From positions 1 to 6,813 of the forward strand of contig JANPDA010000447.1 in assembly GCA_031431235.1 (NCBI GenBank): a stretch of DNA of 6,813 bases, read 5' to 3'. How positions within the stretch are numbered: the stretch's first letter is position 1; each line of letters starts with the position of its first letter. The notes under the pieces were generated by a model that did no database searches, was not told the DNA's origin, and saw only the letters and a program-made list of their open reading frames with translations. The stretch is from JANNSW01 sp031431235 (GTDB taxonomy: Bacteria > Pseudomonadota > Alphaproteobacteria > Rhizobiales > Hyphomicrobiaceae). Below are positions 1-5,870 of the stretch, piece after piece. The position numbers and the translations under genes were made by a program.

Positions 1-590
1 CGGGCATTGAGGCGGACGGTATTGTCGTCGACCTTCTCGATCGCGTTGGCGTCCCAGATGGCATCGCCCGCGTCGTTCATCATGTAGCCCTTCATCAGGC
101 CGAGCACGGACGAGCCGGTCGCCGGATCGAGGCAGCGCTTGATGTTCCAGATCACGTGGTCGGCGCTGAACGCCTCGCCATTGGACCACTTGACGTCCTT
201 GCGCAGGTGCAGCGTCCAGGTCTTCAGGTCCTCGGAGGCGTCCCATTTCTCGGCGAGCCAGGGCTCGGTCACGTTGTCGGCGCGGGTGCGGGTCAGATAC
301 TCGACCACGTTCCTCGACATCATCGAGTCCTGGATCCACGAATAGGTGTGGGGGCTCTCGATCGGCTGCACGCGCATGGAGATCCGCACGATGCCGCCGG
401 CGGCCTTGGCAGGGCGCACGAAGGTGCCGGTCTCGGGCAGGCCGGCGATCGAGTAGGCGACCGTCGAGGAGAGGCCGAGCAGCGTCGCGGTGCGCAGGAA
501 CTCGCGCCGGCTGACCTTGCCGTCCTTCATCTGTTGGGCAAGCGTCGGCAGGTAGCTGTGCACCTGCTTCAGGTCGTCACGTAGTGCCAT
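1..590 (-). CDS. Tat-exported ABC transporter solute-binding protein, family 5 (N-terminal part, runs off the left edge)
   Basis: Reading leftward from ATG 590-588, 196 codons are open to the window edge. The protein opens with a polar stretch, then a twin-arginine motif SRREFLR at residues 27-33, a hydrophobic segment (about 34-51) and an AKA-A signal-peptidase-like site near residue 63, so Tat export to the periplasm is predicted. From about residue 66 the mature part has the family 5 (DppA/OppA/NikA type) signature: EPWLAEKWDAS (109-119), the segment WTLHLRKDVKWSNGEAFSAD (125-144), then VIWNIKR. Such proteins capture peptides, nickel, opines or other small solutes and hand them to an ABC permease; the substrate cannot be told from this part. 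The family usually has 500-600 residues, so roughly two thirds lies outside the window. The start is well supported by AGGGAGG nine bases upstream. The permease and ATPase genes would be expected further left on the same strand. Confidence 0.9.
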   Translation of the reverse strand, partial: MALRDDLKQVHSYLPTLAQQMKDGKVSRREFLRTATLLGLSSTVAYSIAGLPETGTFVRPAKAAGGIVRISMRVQPIESPHTYSWIQDSMMSRNVVEYLTRTRADNVTEPWLAEKWDASEDLKTWTLHLRKDVKWSNGEAFSADHVIWNIKRCLDPATGSSVLGLMKGYMMNDAGDAIWDANAIEKVDDNTVRLNA

Positions 591-600
591 GGATCGATTT

Positions 601-607
601 CCTCCCT
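601..607 (-). promoter_or_regulatory. Ribosome binding site of the solute-binding protein gene
   Basis: On the minus strand AGGGAGG lies ten bases before the ATG at 590. It is the strongest Shine-Dalgarno sequence in the window and fixes the start codon of the binding protein. Confidence 0.75.
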
Positions 608-627
608 TTGGAATTCTTTGGACAGAC

Positions 628-650
628 AAGGCGGATTATAGGTCCGCCTT
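628..650. repeat. Perfect inverted repeat, 8-base arms, between the transporter operon and the binding protein gene
   Basis: AAGGCGGA (628-635) and TCCGCCTT (643-650) are exact reverse complements separated by seven bases. There is no T tract on either side, so it is a poor intrinsic terminator even though it lies 34 bases past the end of the last transporter gene. Its overlap with the predicted -10 box fits an operator better. No regulator is recognised. Confidence 0.6.
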
Positions 651-662
651 CGGGCGCTGCAA
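635..662 (-). promoter_or_regulatory. Sigma70-like promoter for the solute-binding protein gene, with the -10 box inside an inverted repeat
   Basis: On the minus strand a perfect TATAAT (640-635) is preceded at 16 bases by TTGCAG (662-657), which matches three of six -35 consensus bases. Transcription would begin near 628 and give a leader of about 38 bases before the ATG at 590. The -10 box overlaps a perfect 8-base inverted repeat at 628-650, so a bound protein or DNA structure there would affect initiation. This promoter would separate the binding protein gene from the transporter operon upstream. Inferred from sequence only. Confidence 0.5.
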
Positions 663-683
663 TCGCTTTGTGGGCCCTCGCGA

Positions 684-1586
684 TCAATCCCTTCGTGATT
701 TGCTGACGCGGCTCTCGTGCCAGGCAATATAGAGCCCGCTCACCGCGATTGCCGCAGTTCCAAAGAGCGCGAGCAGATCGGGCCGCTCGCCGAACACGCC
801 GATGCCGATCGCGGTGCCGGCGGCGAGCAGGACATAGTTGAAGGGCTGCAACGTGGAGGCAGGCGCGAGCGCATAGGCCCGGATGACGAGCACATGGGCC
901 GTGAGACTGAAGGCCAGCGCGGTTGCGAGCATGAGCCAGGGGCCGAGCGCCGGGGTCTGCCAGTCGGCAATGCCGAACGGCGTCGTCACCAGCACGCCGA
1001 CCACGGACGTATAGAGCAGGCTCGTCTGATTGCTGTCGGTGTGGCTCGCGAGCCGGGTCGAGAGCGAGTAGAATGCATACATGAGCGCGCCGAACAGGGC
1101 GAGAGCGGAAGCCGGCTGGAATACGGCGCCGCCGGGCCGCACGATCACGAGCGCGCCGAGGAATCCGACCAGCACGGCGAGCCAGTGCCGCCAGCCGATC
1201 CGCTCGCCCAGGAGCGGCGCTGCGAGCGCCATCGTCAGCAATGGCGCTGTCGCATAGAGTGCATGCATCTCGGCGAGCCCCAGCAACAGCAGCGTCACGG
1301 AGAAGACGAGCTGGTCGGCGACGAGGAACCCGCCGCGCGCCAGCTGCAGCACGGGCCGGCGCGCGCGGATCGCCGTCATCAGGCCTCCGCGCAGCGTGGC
1401 GTAGACGATCGACAGTAGCATCAGCGACCACACCCGCAGCATCATGGTCTGCGCCACCGAGAAGGTCTCCAGCGACACCTTGGTGAAGCCGTTACCGACG
1501 GCGAACAGCAACATGGCGAGCACGCAGTAGAGGATGCCGGCAATGTTGCTGTTGGGAGTGCTCTGCTCGCCAGATCGTGCCGTCAT
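684..1586 (-). CDS. EamA/DMT-family transporter, third gene of a tandem triplet
   Basis: The protein has 300 residues and about ten hydrophobic segments arranged as two EamA repeats, the standard size and layout of drug/metabolite transporter permeases of the inner membrane. Family landmarks are AEMHALYATAPL (105-116), APLLGE (123-128), GWRHW (131-135), VIVRPGG near 147-153 ending repeat one, LQPFNY (246-251) in repeat two and a C-terminal GLYIAWHESR followed by a basic tail. The ATG at 1586 is preferred because it overlaps the stop of the upstream gene by four bases (ATGA) and has GAGGA nearby upstream (about 1594-1598); the frame is open further upstream only as a shadow of the neighbouring gene. 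It aligns with the two upstream paralogues almost without gaps. DMT proteins export or import amino acids, nucleosides and other metabolites; the substrate here is unknown. Confidence 0.9.
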   Translation of the reverse strand: MTARSGEQSTPNSNIAGILYCVLAMLLFAVGNGFTKVSLETFSVAQTMMLRVWSLMLLSIVYATLRGGLMTAIRARRPVLQLARGGFLVADQLVFSVTLLLLGLAEMHALYATAPLLTMALAAPLLGERIGWRHWLAVLVGFLGALVIVRPGGAVFQPASALALFGALMYAFYSLSTRLASHTDSNQTSLLYTSVVGVLVTTPFGIADWQTPALGPWLMLATALAFSLTAHVLVIRAYALAPASTLQPFNYVLLAAGTAIGIGVFGERPDLLALFGTAAIAVSGLYIAWHESRVSKSRRD

Positions 1587-2512
1587 CGACCGGGTCCTCG
1601 CTGGGCGCTCACTCTGTCCCACGCCCTGACGCGCTCGCGCCAGGCAACATAGAGCCCGCTCGCGACCACGATCAGCGTGCCGGCGATCGAGAGCGGGTGC
1701 AGCACCTCGCCGAACACTGCGATACCGATGATGGTGGCGGTCGCGAGCGCAAAATAGCTGAAGGGCTGCAGGATCGTGGCCGGCGTCGTCGCGTAGGCCC
1801 TGAGGAGCAGGATGTGCGCCGTCAGGCTCGTTGCCGTCAATGTCGCGAGCAACAATGCGCCCGTTGCATCGGGGGTCCGCCAGCTGGCGATGCCCAGTGG
1901 CGTCGTTGCGATCGCGCCTACCAGTGCGACGTAGAGAAAGCTCGTCTCGATCGGATCGTGCAGCGAGACCCGACGGGTCAGCACGCTGAAGAGGGCGTAG
2001 CATGCGGCCCCCGCGAGCGCGAAGATCGAGGCGGACGCGAGCAGATCGGCGCCCGGCCGGATAATCAGCAGCGCACCCGCGAAGCCTACCAGCACGGCGG
2101 TCCAGCGGCGCCAACCCACAGCCTCGCCCAGCAGCGGCACGGCGAGCGCCGTCGCCATCAGCGGGCCCGAGGCATAGATCGCATGCGTCTCCGACAGGCC
2201 GATGAGGTGGAGCGCGGTCGAGAACAGCGCCGTGTCGACCACCAGCAGCAGGCCGCGCACGATCTGCAAGACCGGATGGCGGGTCCGCAGTGCCCGCACG
2301 ATCCCGCCACGCAGACTGACGAAGACGAGCGCCAGCAACAGGAATGCCCACAGTCGCACCATCATGACCTGTGGCACCGTGAAGGTTCCAAGAGCCACCT
2401 TCATCACGCCGTCGCCACTCGCAAACAACACCATCGCGGCGACGAACAACACGATGCCCGCGATCGGGCGGCTCGCGGCCCACTGCTGTGGTGGGGCTTT
2501 TGCAACGGTCAT
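1583..2512 (-). CDS. EamA/DMT-family transporter, second gene of a tandem triplet
   Basis: The protein has 309 residues in two EamA repeats, with about ten predicted membrane segments in the inner membrane. Landmarks are SETHAIYASGPL (107-118), VPLLGE (125-130), GWRRW (133-137), LLIIRPG (148-154), LQPFSY (248-253) and the C-terminal GLYVAWRERVR (286-296). These fall at the same residue numbers as in the first gene, so the two align gap-free over nearly their whole length; in residues 101-150, 33 of 50 are identical by eye. The ATG at 2512 overlaps the upstream stop as ATGA, and its own stop overlaps the next start in the same way. No clear Shine-Dalgarno sequence precedes the start, which fits translational coupling. 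The substrate is unknown. Confidence 0.9.
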   Translation of the reverse strand: MTVAKAPPQQWAASRPIAGIVLFVAAMVLFASGDGVMKVALGTFTVPQVMMVRLWAFLLLALVFVSLRGGIVRALRTRHPVLQIVRGLLLVVDTALFSTALHLIGLSETHAIYASGPLMATALAVPLLGEAVGWRRWTAVLVGFAGALLIIRPGADLLASASIFALAGAACYALFSVLTRRVSLHDPIETSFLYVALVGAIATTPLGIASWRTPDATGALLLATLTATSLTAHILLLRAYATTPATILQPFSYFALATATIIGIAVFGEVLHPLSIAGTLIVVASGLYVAWRERVRAWDRVSAQRGPGR

Positions 2513-3435
2513 CGGCGTTTTCTCGCGCGCACGGGCCTCTTGACCGAACGGACGCGCTCGCGCCAAGCCACATAGAGGCCGCTCGCCACGATGATCAGGG
2601 CGCCCAGGATGGTCAAGGCGTCCGGGACCTCGGCGAAGATCGCGAAACCGAAGATCGCCGCCCAGACGAGGAGGAGATAGTTGAAGGGTTGAAGGACGGA
2701 GGCCGGCGCATGCTCGAGTGCCTTGATGAAGAGCATGTGGCCGAGGATGCCAGTCATCGAGACGGCGGCGACGAACAGGGCGTTGCGGCCCTCGAGCGGC
2801 TGCCAGGAAGCGATGCCGAAGGGGGTCAGGATGGCCGAGCCCGTCAACGCGACGTAGAGCGTGCTGGTTGCGAGGTCGTCGCTGCGGCTCGTCACGCGCG
2901 TCATCAGATTGTAGCCAGCCCAGCACAGGGCCGCCGCGACTGCCGTCAGCGCGCCCAGGCCGAACACGCCGAGCCCTGGCCGGATGATGATGATCGCTCC
3001 CATCAGTCCGACGGCGACCGCGACCCGGCGTCGCCATCCGACCTCCTCGCCGAGCAGGGGAGCTGCGAGCAGCGTCGCGATCAGTGGGGCGGTCGCATAG
3101 ATCGCGTGGAACTCGGCGAGGCCGAGCAGTTGCAAGCCCCAGCAGAAGATCGCCATATCGAGGATCAGCACGGCCGACCGAGCGACCTGGAGCAGCGGAC
3201 GCCCCGAAGAGGCCGCGTGCAGCAGGCCGCCGTTCATCGCCGCGAAGACGATCGCAAAGGCGAGGAAGACGAGAAACCGAACGGCCAGCATCTGTGCGAC
3301 TGGTACTTCTTGCACCAGGATCTTGGTCAGCACGTCCTGGACGGATAGCGTCGTGATGGCGAGCACGGCGAACAGGATGCCGAGCCGGCTCGAGCGGCTC
3401 GGCGCGTCAGTCGGGGCGAGAGCAGCACTGGTCAT
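2509..3435 (-). CDS. EamA/DMT-family transporter, first gene of a tandem triplet
   Basis: The protein has 308 residues and two EamA repeats with about ten membrane segments. Landmarks are AEFHAIYATAPL (107-118), APLLGE (125-130), GWRRR (133-137), IIIIRPG (148-154), LQPFNY (248-253), GLYVAWRERVR (286-296) and a very basic tail (RARKRR) expected to face the cytoplasm. The frame is open upstream to a GTG at 3543, but those extra residues are rich in Cys and Arg and unlike the family. The ATG at 3435 gives the same length and register as the paralogue downstream, so it was chosen, although its Shine-Dalgarno sequence is weak. As the first gene it should carry the operon promoter, in 3436-3645. 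It is an inner-membrane metabolite transporter of unknown substrate. Confidence 0.88.
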   Translation of the reverse strand: MTSAALAPTDAPSRSSRLGILFAVLAITTLSVQDVLTKILVQEVPVAQMLAVRFLVFLAFAIVFAAMNGGLLHAASSGRPLLQVARSAVLILDMAIFCWGLQLLGLAEFHAIYATAPLIATLLAAPLLGEEVGWRRRVAVAVGLMGAIIIIRPGLGVFGLGALTAVAAALCWAGYNLMTRVTSRSDDLATSTLYVALTGSAILTPFGIASWQPLEGRNALFVAAVSMTGILGHMLFIKALEHAPASVLQPFNYLLLVWAAIFGFAIFAEVPDALTILGALIIVASGLYVAWRERVRSVKRPVRARKRR

Positions 3436-3645
3436 GCTCGGCTTTCGGTTGATCGACACGCCACGATAGCGGCGCCGCGCGACTGGCAGCAGCTGTGCAT
3501 GATCGTACTGTGACATGCAGCATGTGCATGCCTGCCGACGCACAGCCTCGAAGTCGCATGCGACGTCTCAGGGGTCGCAGATCGGCCGACCGGCAATGCC
3601 TGCAACCGGCTATTTGCATGCACCATCCGATCACAGGAGTGAGCC
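3436..3645. promoter_or_regulatory. Divergent intergenic region with GCATG-type palindromes
   Basis: This 210-base gap separates the leftward transporter operon from the rightward PF13769 gene and should hold both promoters. GCATG or CATGC occurs six times between 3498 and 3621. Three of these sit in exact palindromes: ACATGC-A-GCATGT at 3513-3525, GTCGCATGCGAC at 3553-3564 and TGCATGCA at 3615-3622. They are plausible operator sites for a dimeric regulator, but no known operator was recognised. No convincing sigma70 promoter pair was found on either strand. Confidence 0.4.
3635..3639 (+). promoter_or_regulatory. Ribosome binding site of the PF13769 gene
   Basis: AGGAG ends six bases before the ATG at 3646 and fixes the start of the small protein. 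The frame upstream continues open as a longer reading frame in another phase only, which has no family match. Confidence 0.7.
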
Positions 3646-3957
3646 ATGCCGCAGCGAATCGTCGTGTTCTGGCGCGACATCCCCGCCCAGGTGATCATCA
3701 AGGACGGCCGCAAGTCGGCCAAGCGACAGCTGCCCGAGCGTTTCGAGCAGGCGATCGACATGGCGGCGATGCGGGCGGGCAAGCGCGACACAGATTCTTA
3801 TCTGGCGGAATGGCGCAAGGGCGATCCCGAGCCGGTGGACGGCACGGACCTGGAAGCGCTCGCGGATACGGCCGCCAAGGCGCTCGAGGCCGAGTATTCG
3901 GAGGAGGCCGTGAAGATCCTCATCGGCAATGGCGGCATGGCCCAAGGCCGGAGCTGA
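3646..3957 (+). CDS. Small 'virulence factor' family protein (PF13769-like)
   Basis: The 103-residue soluble protein begins MPQRIVVFWRDIPAQVIIK and goes on with GRKSAKRQLPERFEQAID (21-38), AAMRAGKRDTDSYLAEWRKG (40-59) and an acidic helical C-terminal half. The pattern V(F/Y)WRDIPAQV, the KRQLPERF block and the DTDxYLxEWR block are what I recall of the PF13769 family, which is named 'virulence factor' although its biochemical role is not established. From memory, members in Alphaproteobacteria often sit near corrinoid or methyltetrahydrofolate enzymes; no such gene is in this window. It has no signal peptide or membrane segment. The start has a good Shine-Dalgarno sequence. It is transcribed away from the transporter operon and toward the rcdA-like gene, whose stop is 29 bases away. 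The length is normal for the family. Confidence 0.75.
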   Translation: MPQRIVVFWRDIPAQVIIKDGRKSAKRQLPERFEQAIDMAAMRAGKRDTDSYLAEWRKGDPEPVDGTDLEALADTAAKALEAEYSEEAVKILIGNGGMAQGRS

Positions 3958-3969
3958 CCGGCTCCAGCC
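3946..3969 (-). terminator. Weak hairpin at the convergent gene ends
   Basis: GGCCGGAGC (3946-3954) and GCTCCAGCC (3961-3969) flank a six-base loop. In RNA made from the minus strand this folds into a nine-pair stem with one G-U pair; in plus-strand RNA the same position is a mismatch. Only two T follow on the minus strand, so it is not a classic intrinsic terminator. Its place between two converging stops makes a role in ending the rcdA-like transcript plausible. Confidence 0.3.
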
Positions 3970-3986
3970 GAGCACATTGCGATAGC

Positions 3987-4538
3987 CTATCCCGCGTCCC
4001 GGTCGAACACGAGCCGCAGCTTGCGCACCTGGCACTGCACGCCGTTCTCATCAAGGGTAGGCGGCGGCAGTTCGGCGGCCGGGCGCACATCGAACATGCG
4101 ATCGAGTCGGCTGATCTTGTCGTGCAGCGCAAACGACAGCTCGATCAACTCGCGCAGGCGCTGGGGCAGGTCCTCGTAGTCCTTGACGTGGGACAGCCGG
4201 CCGATGGTCTCGAGCCGCAGCTTCAAGCGCTCCTTGCGGGCACGCTCCGCAGTCATCTCGCCATTGTTGACGCTACGCCGGATCAGCAACCAGGATGCGA
4301 GGTTCATCAGCCGGGTCGTCAGCCGCATGCTCTCGGTCGCGAACGTCACGGTCAGCGTGCCCGAGAGGCCCTTGGCCTCGCGGCGGCCCTCGCCATCGAG
4401 GTAGCGCGCGGTCGACTCGACCAGCTCCATGCCTTCCCGATAGATCGCCTGGAAACGATCGGAGCCGAGATAACGCTCGCCGAACGAGACTGTCGCGCTG
4501 CCCGCGAGACCGACTTCAACGCTCAAAAGCTCACCCAT
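3987..4538 (-). CDS. rcdA: RcdA-like DUF1465 protein (regulator of CtrA degradation)
   Basis: The 183-residue cytoplasmic protein contains the hallmark of DUF1465, FATESMRLTTRLMNLASWLL at about 67-86, followed by RRSVNNGEMT (88-97) and a helical, charged region ELIELSFALHDKISRLDRMF. In Caulobacter the family member RcdA forms a helical bundle and works as an adaptor with CpdR, ClpXP and PopA to deliver the cell-cycle regulator CtrA and other substrates for proteolysis. The variable C-terminal tail here (about 155-183) is proline-containing and probably disordered, as in other members. The ATG at 4538 gives MGELLSVEVG and a family-like length; the frame stays open to 4607, but the extra 23 residues resemble no family N-terminus. 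The Shine-Dalgarno sequence is weak. A CtrA-box-like sequence lies about 100 bases upstream. Assignment to the family is firm; the function is by homology. Confidence 0.88.
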   Translation of the reverse strand: MGELLSVEVGLAGSATVSFGERYLGSDRFQAIYREGMELVESTARYLDGEGRREAKGLSGTLTVTFATESMRLTTRLMNLASWLLIRRSVNNGEMTAERARKERLKLRLETIGRLSHVKDYEDLPQRLRELIELSFALHDKISRLDRMFDVRPAAELPPPTLDENGVQCQVRKLRLVFDRDAG

Positions 4539-4633
4539 GATGCCACTCTGACAAAAAGGCCCGACACCAAACTTGAAGCAAGACCCGCGACTGATTGCAA
4601 GCGTCACAGTTGAACAAGCTTGACCTAGGCAGG

Positions 4634-4648
4634 TTAACGCTGCCTTGC
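4634..4648 (+). promoter_or_regulatory. CtrA-box-like site upstream of rcdA
   Basis: The sequence TTAA-N7-TTGC differs from the CtrA consensus TTAA-N7-TTAA at two of eight positions. On the minus strand it reads GCAA-N7-TTAACC, and TTAACC matches the start of the TTAACCAT half site. It lies 96-110 bases before the rcdA start codon, a reasonable place for an activator site. Short degenerate motifs occur by chance, so this rests mainly on the identity of the downstream gene. Confidence 0.3.
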
Positions 4649-4721
4649 GGTCTGATGCGATTCTGCGGCGTAAAGACGGCGAAGCCGATTTCGCGGTCGC
4701 CTGCCGGCGGGCGGTCGGCCC

Positions 4722-4749
4722 AAAAAAAGAGCCGCCTCAGAGGCGGCTC
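4722..4749 (-). terminator. Rho-independent terminator on the minus strand
   Basis: GAGCCGCCT (4729-4737) and AGGCGGCTC (4741-4749) form a perfect nine-pair stem with a three-base loop. Read on the minus strand it is followed at once by seven T (4728-4722), the classic intrinsic terminator. It would end a leftward transcript from the phosphatase gene, 184 bases upstream, or from a small RNA starting within 4750-4932, and it insulates the rcdA-like gene from both. Confidence 0.85.
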
Positions 4750-4850
4750 AGGAGTTTACAGGGAGGCGTCAAACAGAGCGGCCGGAGCCACTCGATATCC
4801 AGAAGACTGGATGCCGTCAGAATACGGCCGTTATTGCTAACGAACAGTTA
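4722..4850 (-). ncRNA. Candidate small RNA or structured 3' UTR ending at the terminator
   Basis: Read leftward, the segment contains an ATCCAG/CTGGAT hairpin (4812-4797), a possible GAGTGG/CCGCTC stem with one G-U pair (about 4793-4776), an unpaired stretch with CCTCCCTG (4767-4760, complementary to ribosome binding sites) and then the perfect terminator. That order of modules resembles trans-acting small RNAs of Alphaproteobacteria with anti-Shine-Dalgarno loops. No clear promoter was found, so the 5' end is a guess, and a long 3' UTR of the phosphatase transcript is an equal possibility. Confidence 0.3.
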
Positions 4851-4851
4851 A
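4837..4851 (-). promoter_or_regulatory. Second CtrA-box-like site
   Basis: On the minus strand the sequence is TTAA-N7-TTAG, seven of eight matches to the CtrA consensus TTAA-N7-TTAA. It also forms an imperfect inverted repeat GCTAAC-N5-GTTAAC. It lies upstream of the terminator, about 300 bases from the rcdA start, so if functional it would more likely act on the putative small RNA than on rcdA. Confidence 0.3.
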
Positions 4852-4932
4852 CAGGTTCAGTAAAATCGGACAAACTCGAATTGAGCTTAATGACGGGGCC
4901 TCTGGCATCAATTCCACCGGTGGATTCATTGC

Positions 4933-5706
4933 TCATTCACGACGCAGGATGCGGTTCGCAATGAAATTCCATCCGCGGTCGGCAAAAAACGTCCGTTTAA
5001 GCTCTTCAGGATCGTATTTCGTCTCGAGCCAAGCGAAAAAATCGATCCCCGTCTGACGTTCTTCGGCCAAGTAGCGCTCGAAGAATTGGTCCAGAATGCC
5101 GGTGTCGGCGCTGCGGAAGTGGCCGAACTGCCAGTGCAGCTGCAGCTTGGCCTCGCTCAGCGGCCGTTTCTCGTGGAGGAAGAGATAGAGCGTGCTCATC
5201 AGGCCCACGCGGTCGGCGCCCGACTTGCAATGCATGAGCATAGGATACTCGATTCGCTTGAACAGCTCCTCGGCGCCGCGGATCGTCTCGGGTAGCGGTG
5301 CGGCGCGGGACTTCACCTGGAAGTCGATCAGGCGGATCCCCGCCTCGCGGCAGGAGCGCACCTCGAGCCGGTAGGCGCCGCAATCGCGCTCGCCCCGCAG
5401 GTTCACGATCGTGCGGATGCCCAGGCGAGCGAGGCGGCGGACATCATGGGGTGCCGGCTGACTCGAGCGCCAGACGCCATCGGCAAGCCGGTGCCGGTTG
5501 GGATAGATCACCCGGAAGATGCCGTGATCGATCATCAGCATGTCGGCGTGATCGACCAGCGGACCCAGGCCGCGCCTTGCCGACTGCGGCATGGCCGCGG
5601 CGATCGCCGCTCGCATGGTCCTGAACGATCTGCGGAGCTGGCGCCGCTGCTGCTTTGCGAACTTCGTCAATGAATTGCGCTCGAGGGCTCCGGCTCGCTG
5701 GCCCAT
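4933..5706 (-). CDS. Protein-tyrosine / dual-specificity-like phosphatase
   Basis: The 257-residue protein carries the cysteine phosphatase signature HCKSGADRVG, i.e. CX5R with Cys160 as nucleophile and Arg166 binding phosphate. Before it come WRSSQPAPHDVRRLARLGI (79-97) and TIVNLRGERD (99-108), the beta strand and loop typical of bacterial DSP/SIW14-like phosphatases. An Asp at about 128 (LIDFQV) is a candidate general acid. The C-terminal part is helical, without membrane segments. The frame is open to a TTG at 5796, but the chosen ATG at 5706 is the first ATG and lies downstream of a possible promoter at 5793-5821; a start at 5616 is also possible. Substrate may be protein, lipid or inositol phosphate. 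Related genes commonly sit beside LPS/lipid A genes in Alphaproteobacteria, as here with the divergent DUF374-WaaA gene. Family firm, substrate and start uncertain. Confidence 0.82.
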   Translation of the reverse strand: MGQRAGALERNSLTKFAKQQRRQLRRSFRTMRAAIAAAMPQSARRGLGPLVDHADMLMIDHGIFRVIYPNRHRLADGVWRSSQPAPHDVRRLARLGIRTIVNLRGERDCGAYRLEVRSCREAGIRLIDFQVKSRAAPLPETIRGAEELFKRIEYPMLMHCKSGADRVGLMSTLYLFLHEKRPLSEAKLQLHWQFGHFRSADTGILDQFFERYLAEERQTGIDFFAWLETKYDPEELKRTFFADRGWNFIANRILRRE

Positions 5707-5782
5707 CAGTCGGGTCTTCAGCGGGCGTCCGATCCGCGGCCCCCACGTCCGATCTCGCCGGACGCGGGCATGCCGACACCTA

Positions 5783-5809
5783 TTGTGACCGTTCAATATC
5801 CGCTATAGA
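5783..5809 (+). promoter_or_regulatory. Possible promoter of the DUF374-WaaA gene
   Basis: TTGTGA (5783-5788) and TATAGA (5804-5809) are separated by 15 bases, shorter than the usual 16-18. The TATAGA box matches four of six bases and lies about 60 bases before the ATG at 5871. It overlaps the candidate leftward promoter, so the two divergent genes would share control DNA. Confidence 0.3.
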
Positions 5810-5821
5810 CCGCCGCATCAA
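5793..5821 (-). promoter_or_regulatory. Possible promoter of the phosphatase gene
   Basis: On the minus strand TTGATG (5821-5816) and TATTGA (5798-5793) are separated by 17 bases, matching four and three of six consensus bases. Transcription would start near 5785, inside the reading frame that begins with TTG at 5796, which would favour the ATG at 5706 as the true start. Weak evidence. Confidence 0.3.
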
Positions 5822-5870
5822 TAGTGCCGGACAAGCCGGCCTCAGGATGTCGGGGAAATCGAGCTGAGCA

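Larger units (their letters stand above)
4539..4932. other. Long intergenic region: rcdA upstream region, terminator and structured segment
   Basis: This stretch of 394 bases has no protein gene I can support. The part at 4539-4720 is the upstream region of the rcdA-like gene and includes a CtrA-box-like site at 4634-4648. A strong minus-strand terminator is at 4722-4749. From 4750 to 4932 the DNA looks richer in A and T than the neighbouring genes and contains an ATCCAG/CTGGAT hairpin (4797-4812), a second CtrA-box-like site (4837-4851) and a 12-base palindrome TCCACCGGTGGA (4913-4924) nine bases past the phosphatase stop. Short frames here are not convincing. Confidence 0.6.

Noticed and set aside
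156..584. 142-codon plus-strand frame opposite the binding protein gene
   Set aside because: The minus-strand frame gives a clear Tat signal and family 5 binding protein with a strong ribosome binding site; the plus-strand product is low in complexity and unrecognisable.
1577..2575. 332-codon plus-strand frame opposite the second transporter gene
   Set aside because: Its product is rich in Arg, Gln and His with no family match, and similar antisense frames occur opposite the other two paralogues (717-1418, 2488-3348). This is the usual by-product of GC-rich codon use.
3495..4613. 372-codon plus-strand frame spanning the PF13769 and rcdA-like genes
   Set aside because: It crosses two well supported genes in a different phase and has no coherent domain.
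4595..4851. Two plus-strand frames of about 70-80 codons in the long intergenic region
   Set aside because: They run through the perfect terminator hairpin and its A tract, lack ribosome binding sites and show no protein-like pattern.
4913..4924. Palindrome TCCACCGGTGGA just after the phosphatase stop as a terminator
   Set aside because: With a minimal loop only four pairs remain and no T tract follows; a real terminator lies further downstream at 4722-4749.
4837..4929. 30-codon minus-strand frame starting three bases after the phosphatase stop
   Set aside because: No ribosome binding site of its own, no recognisable feature, and it overlaps the CtrA-box-like site; too short to support without conservation data.
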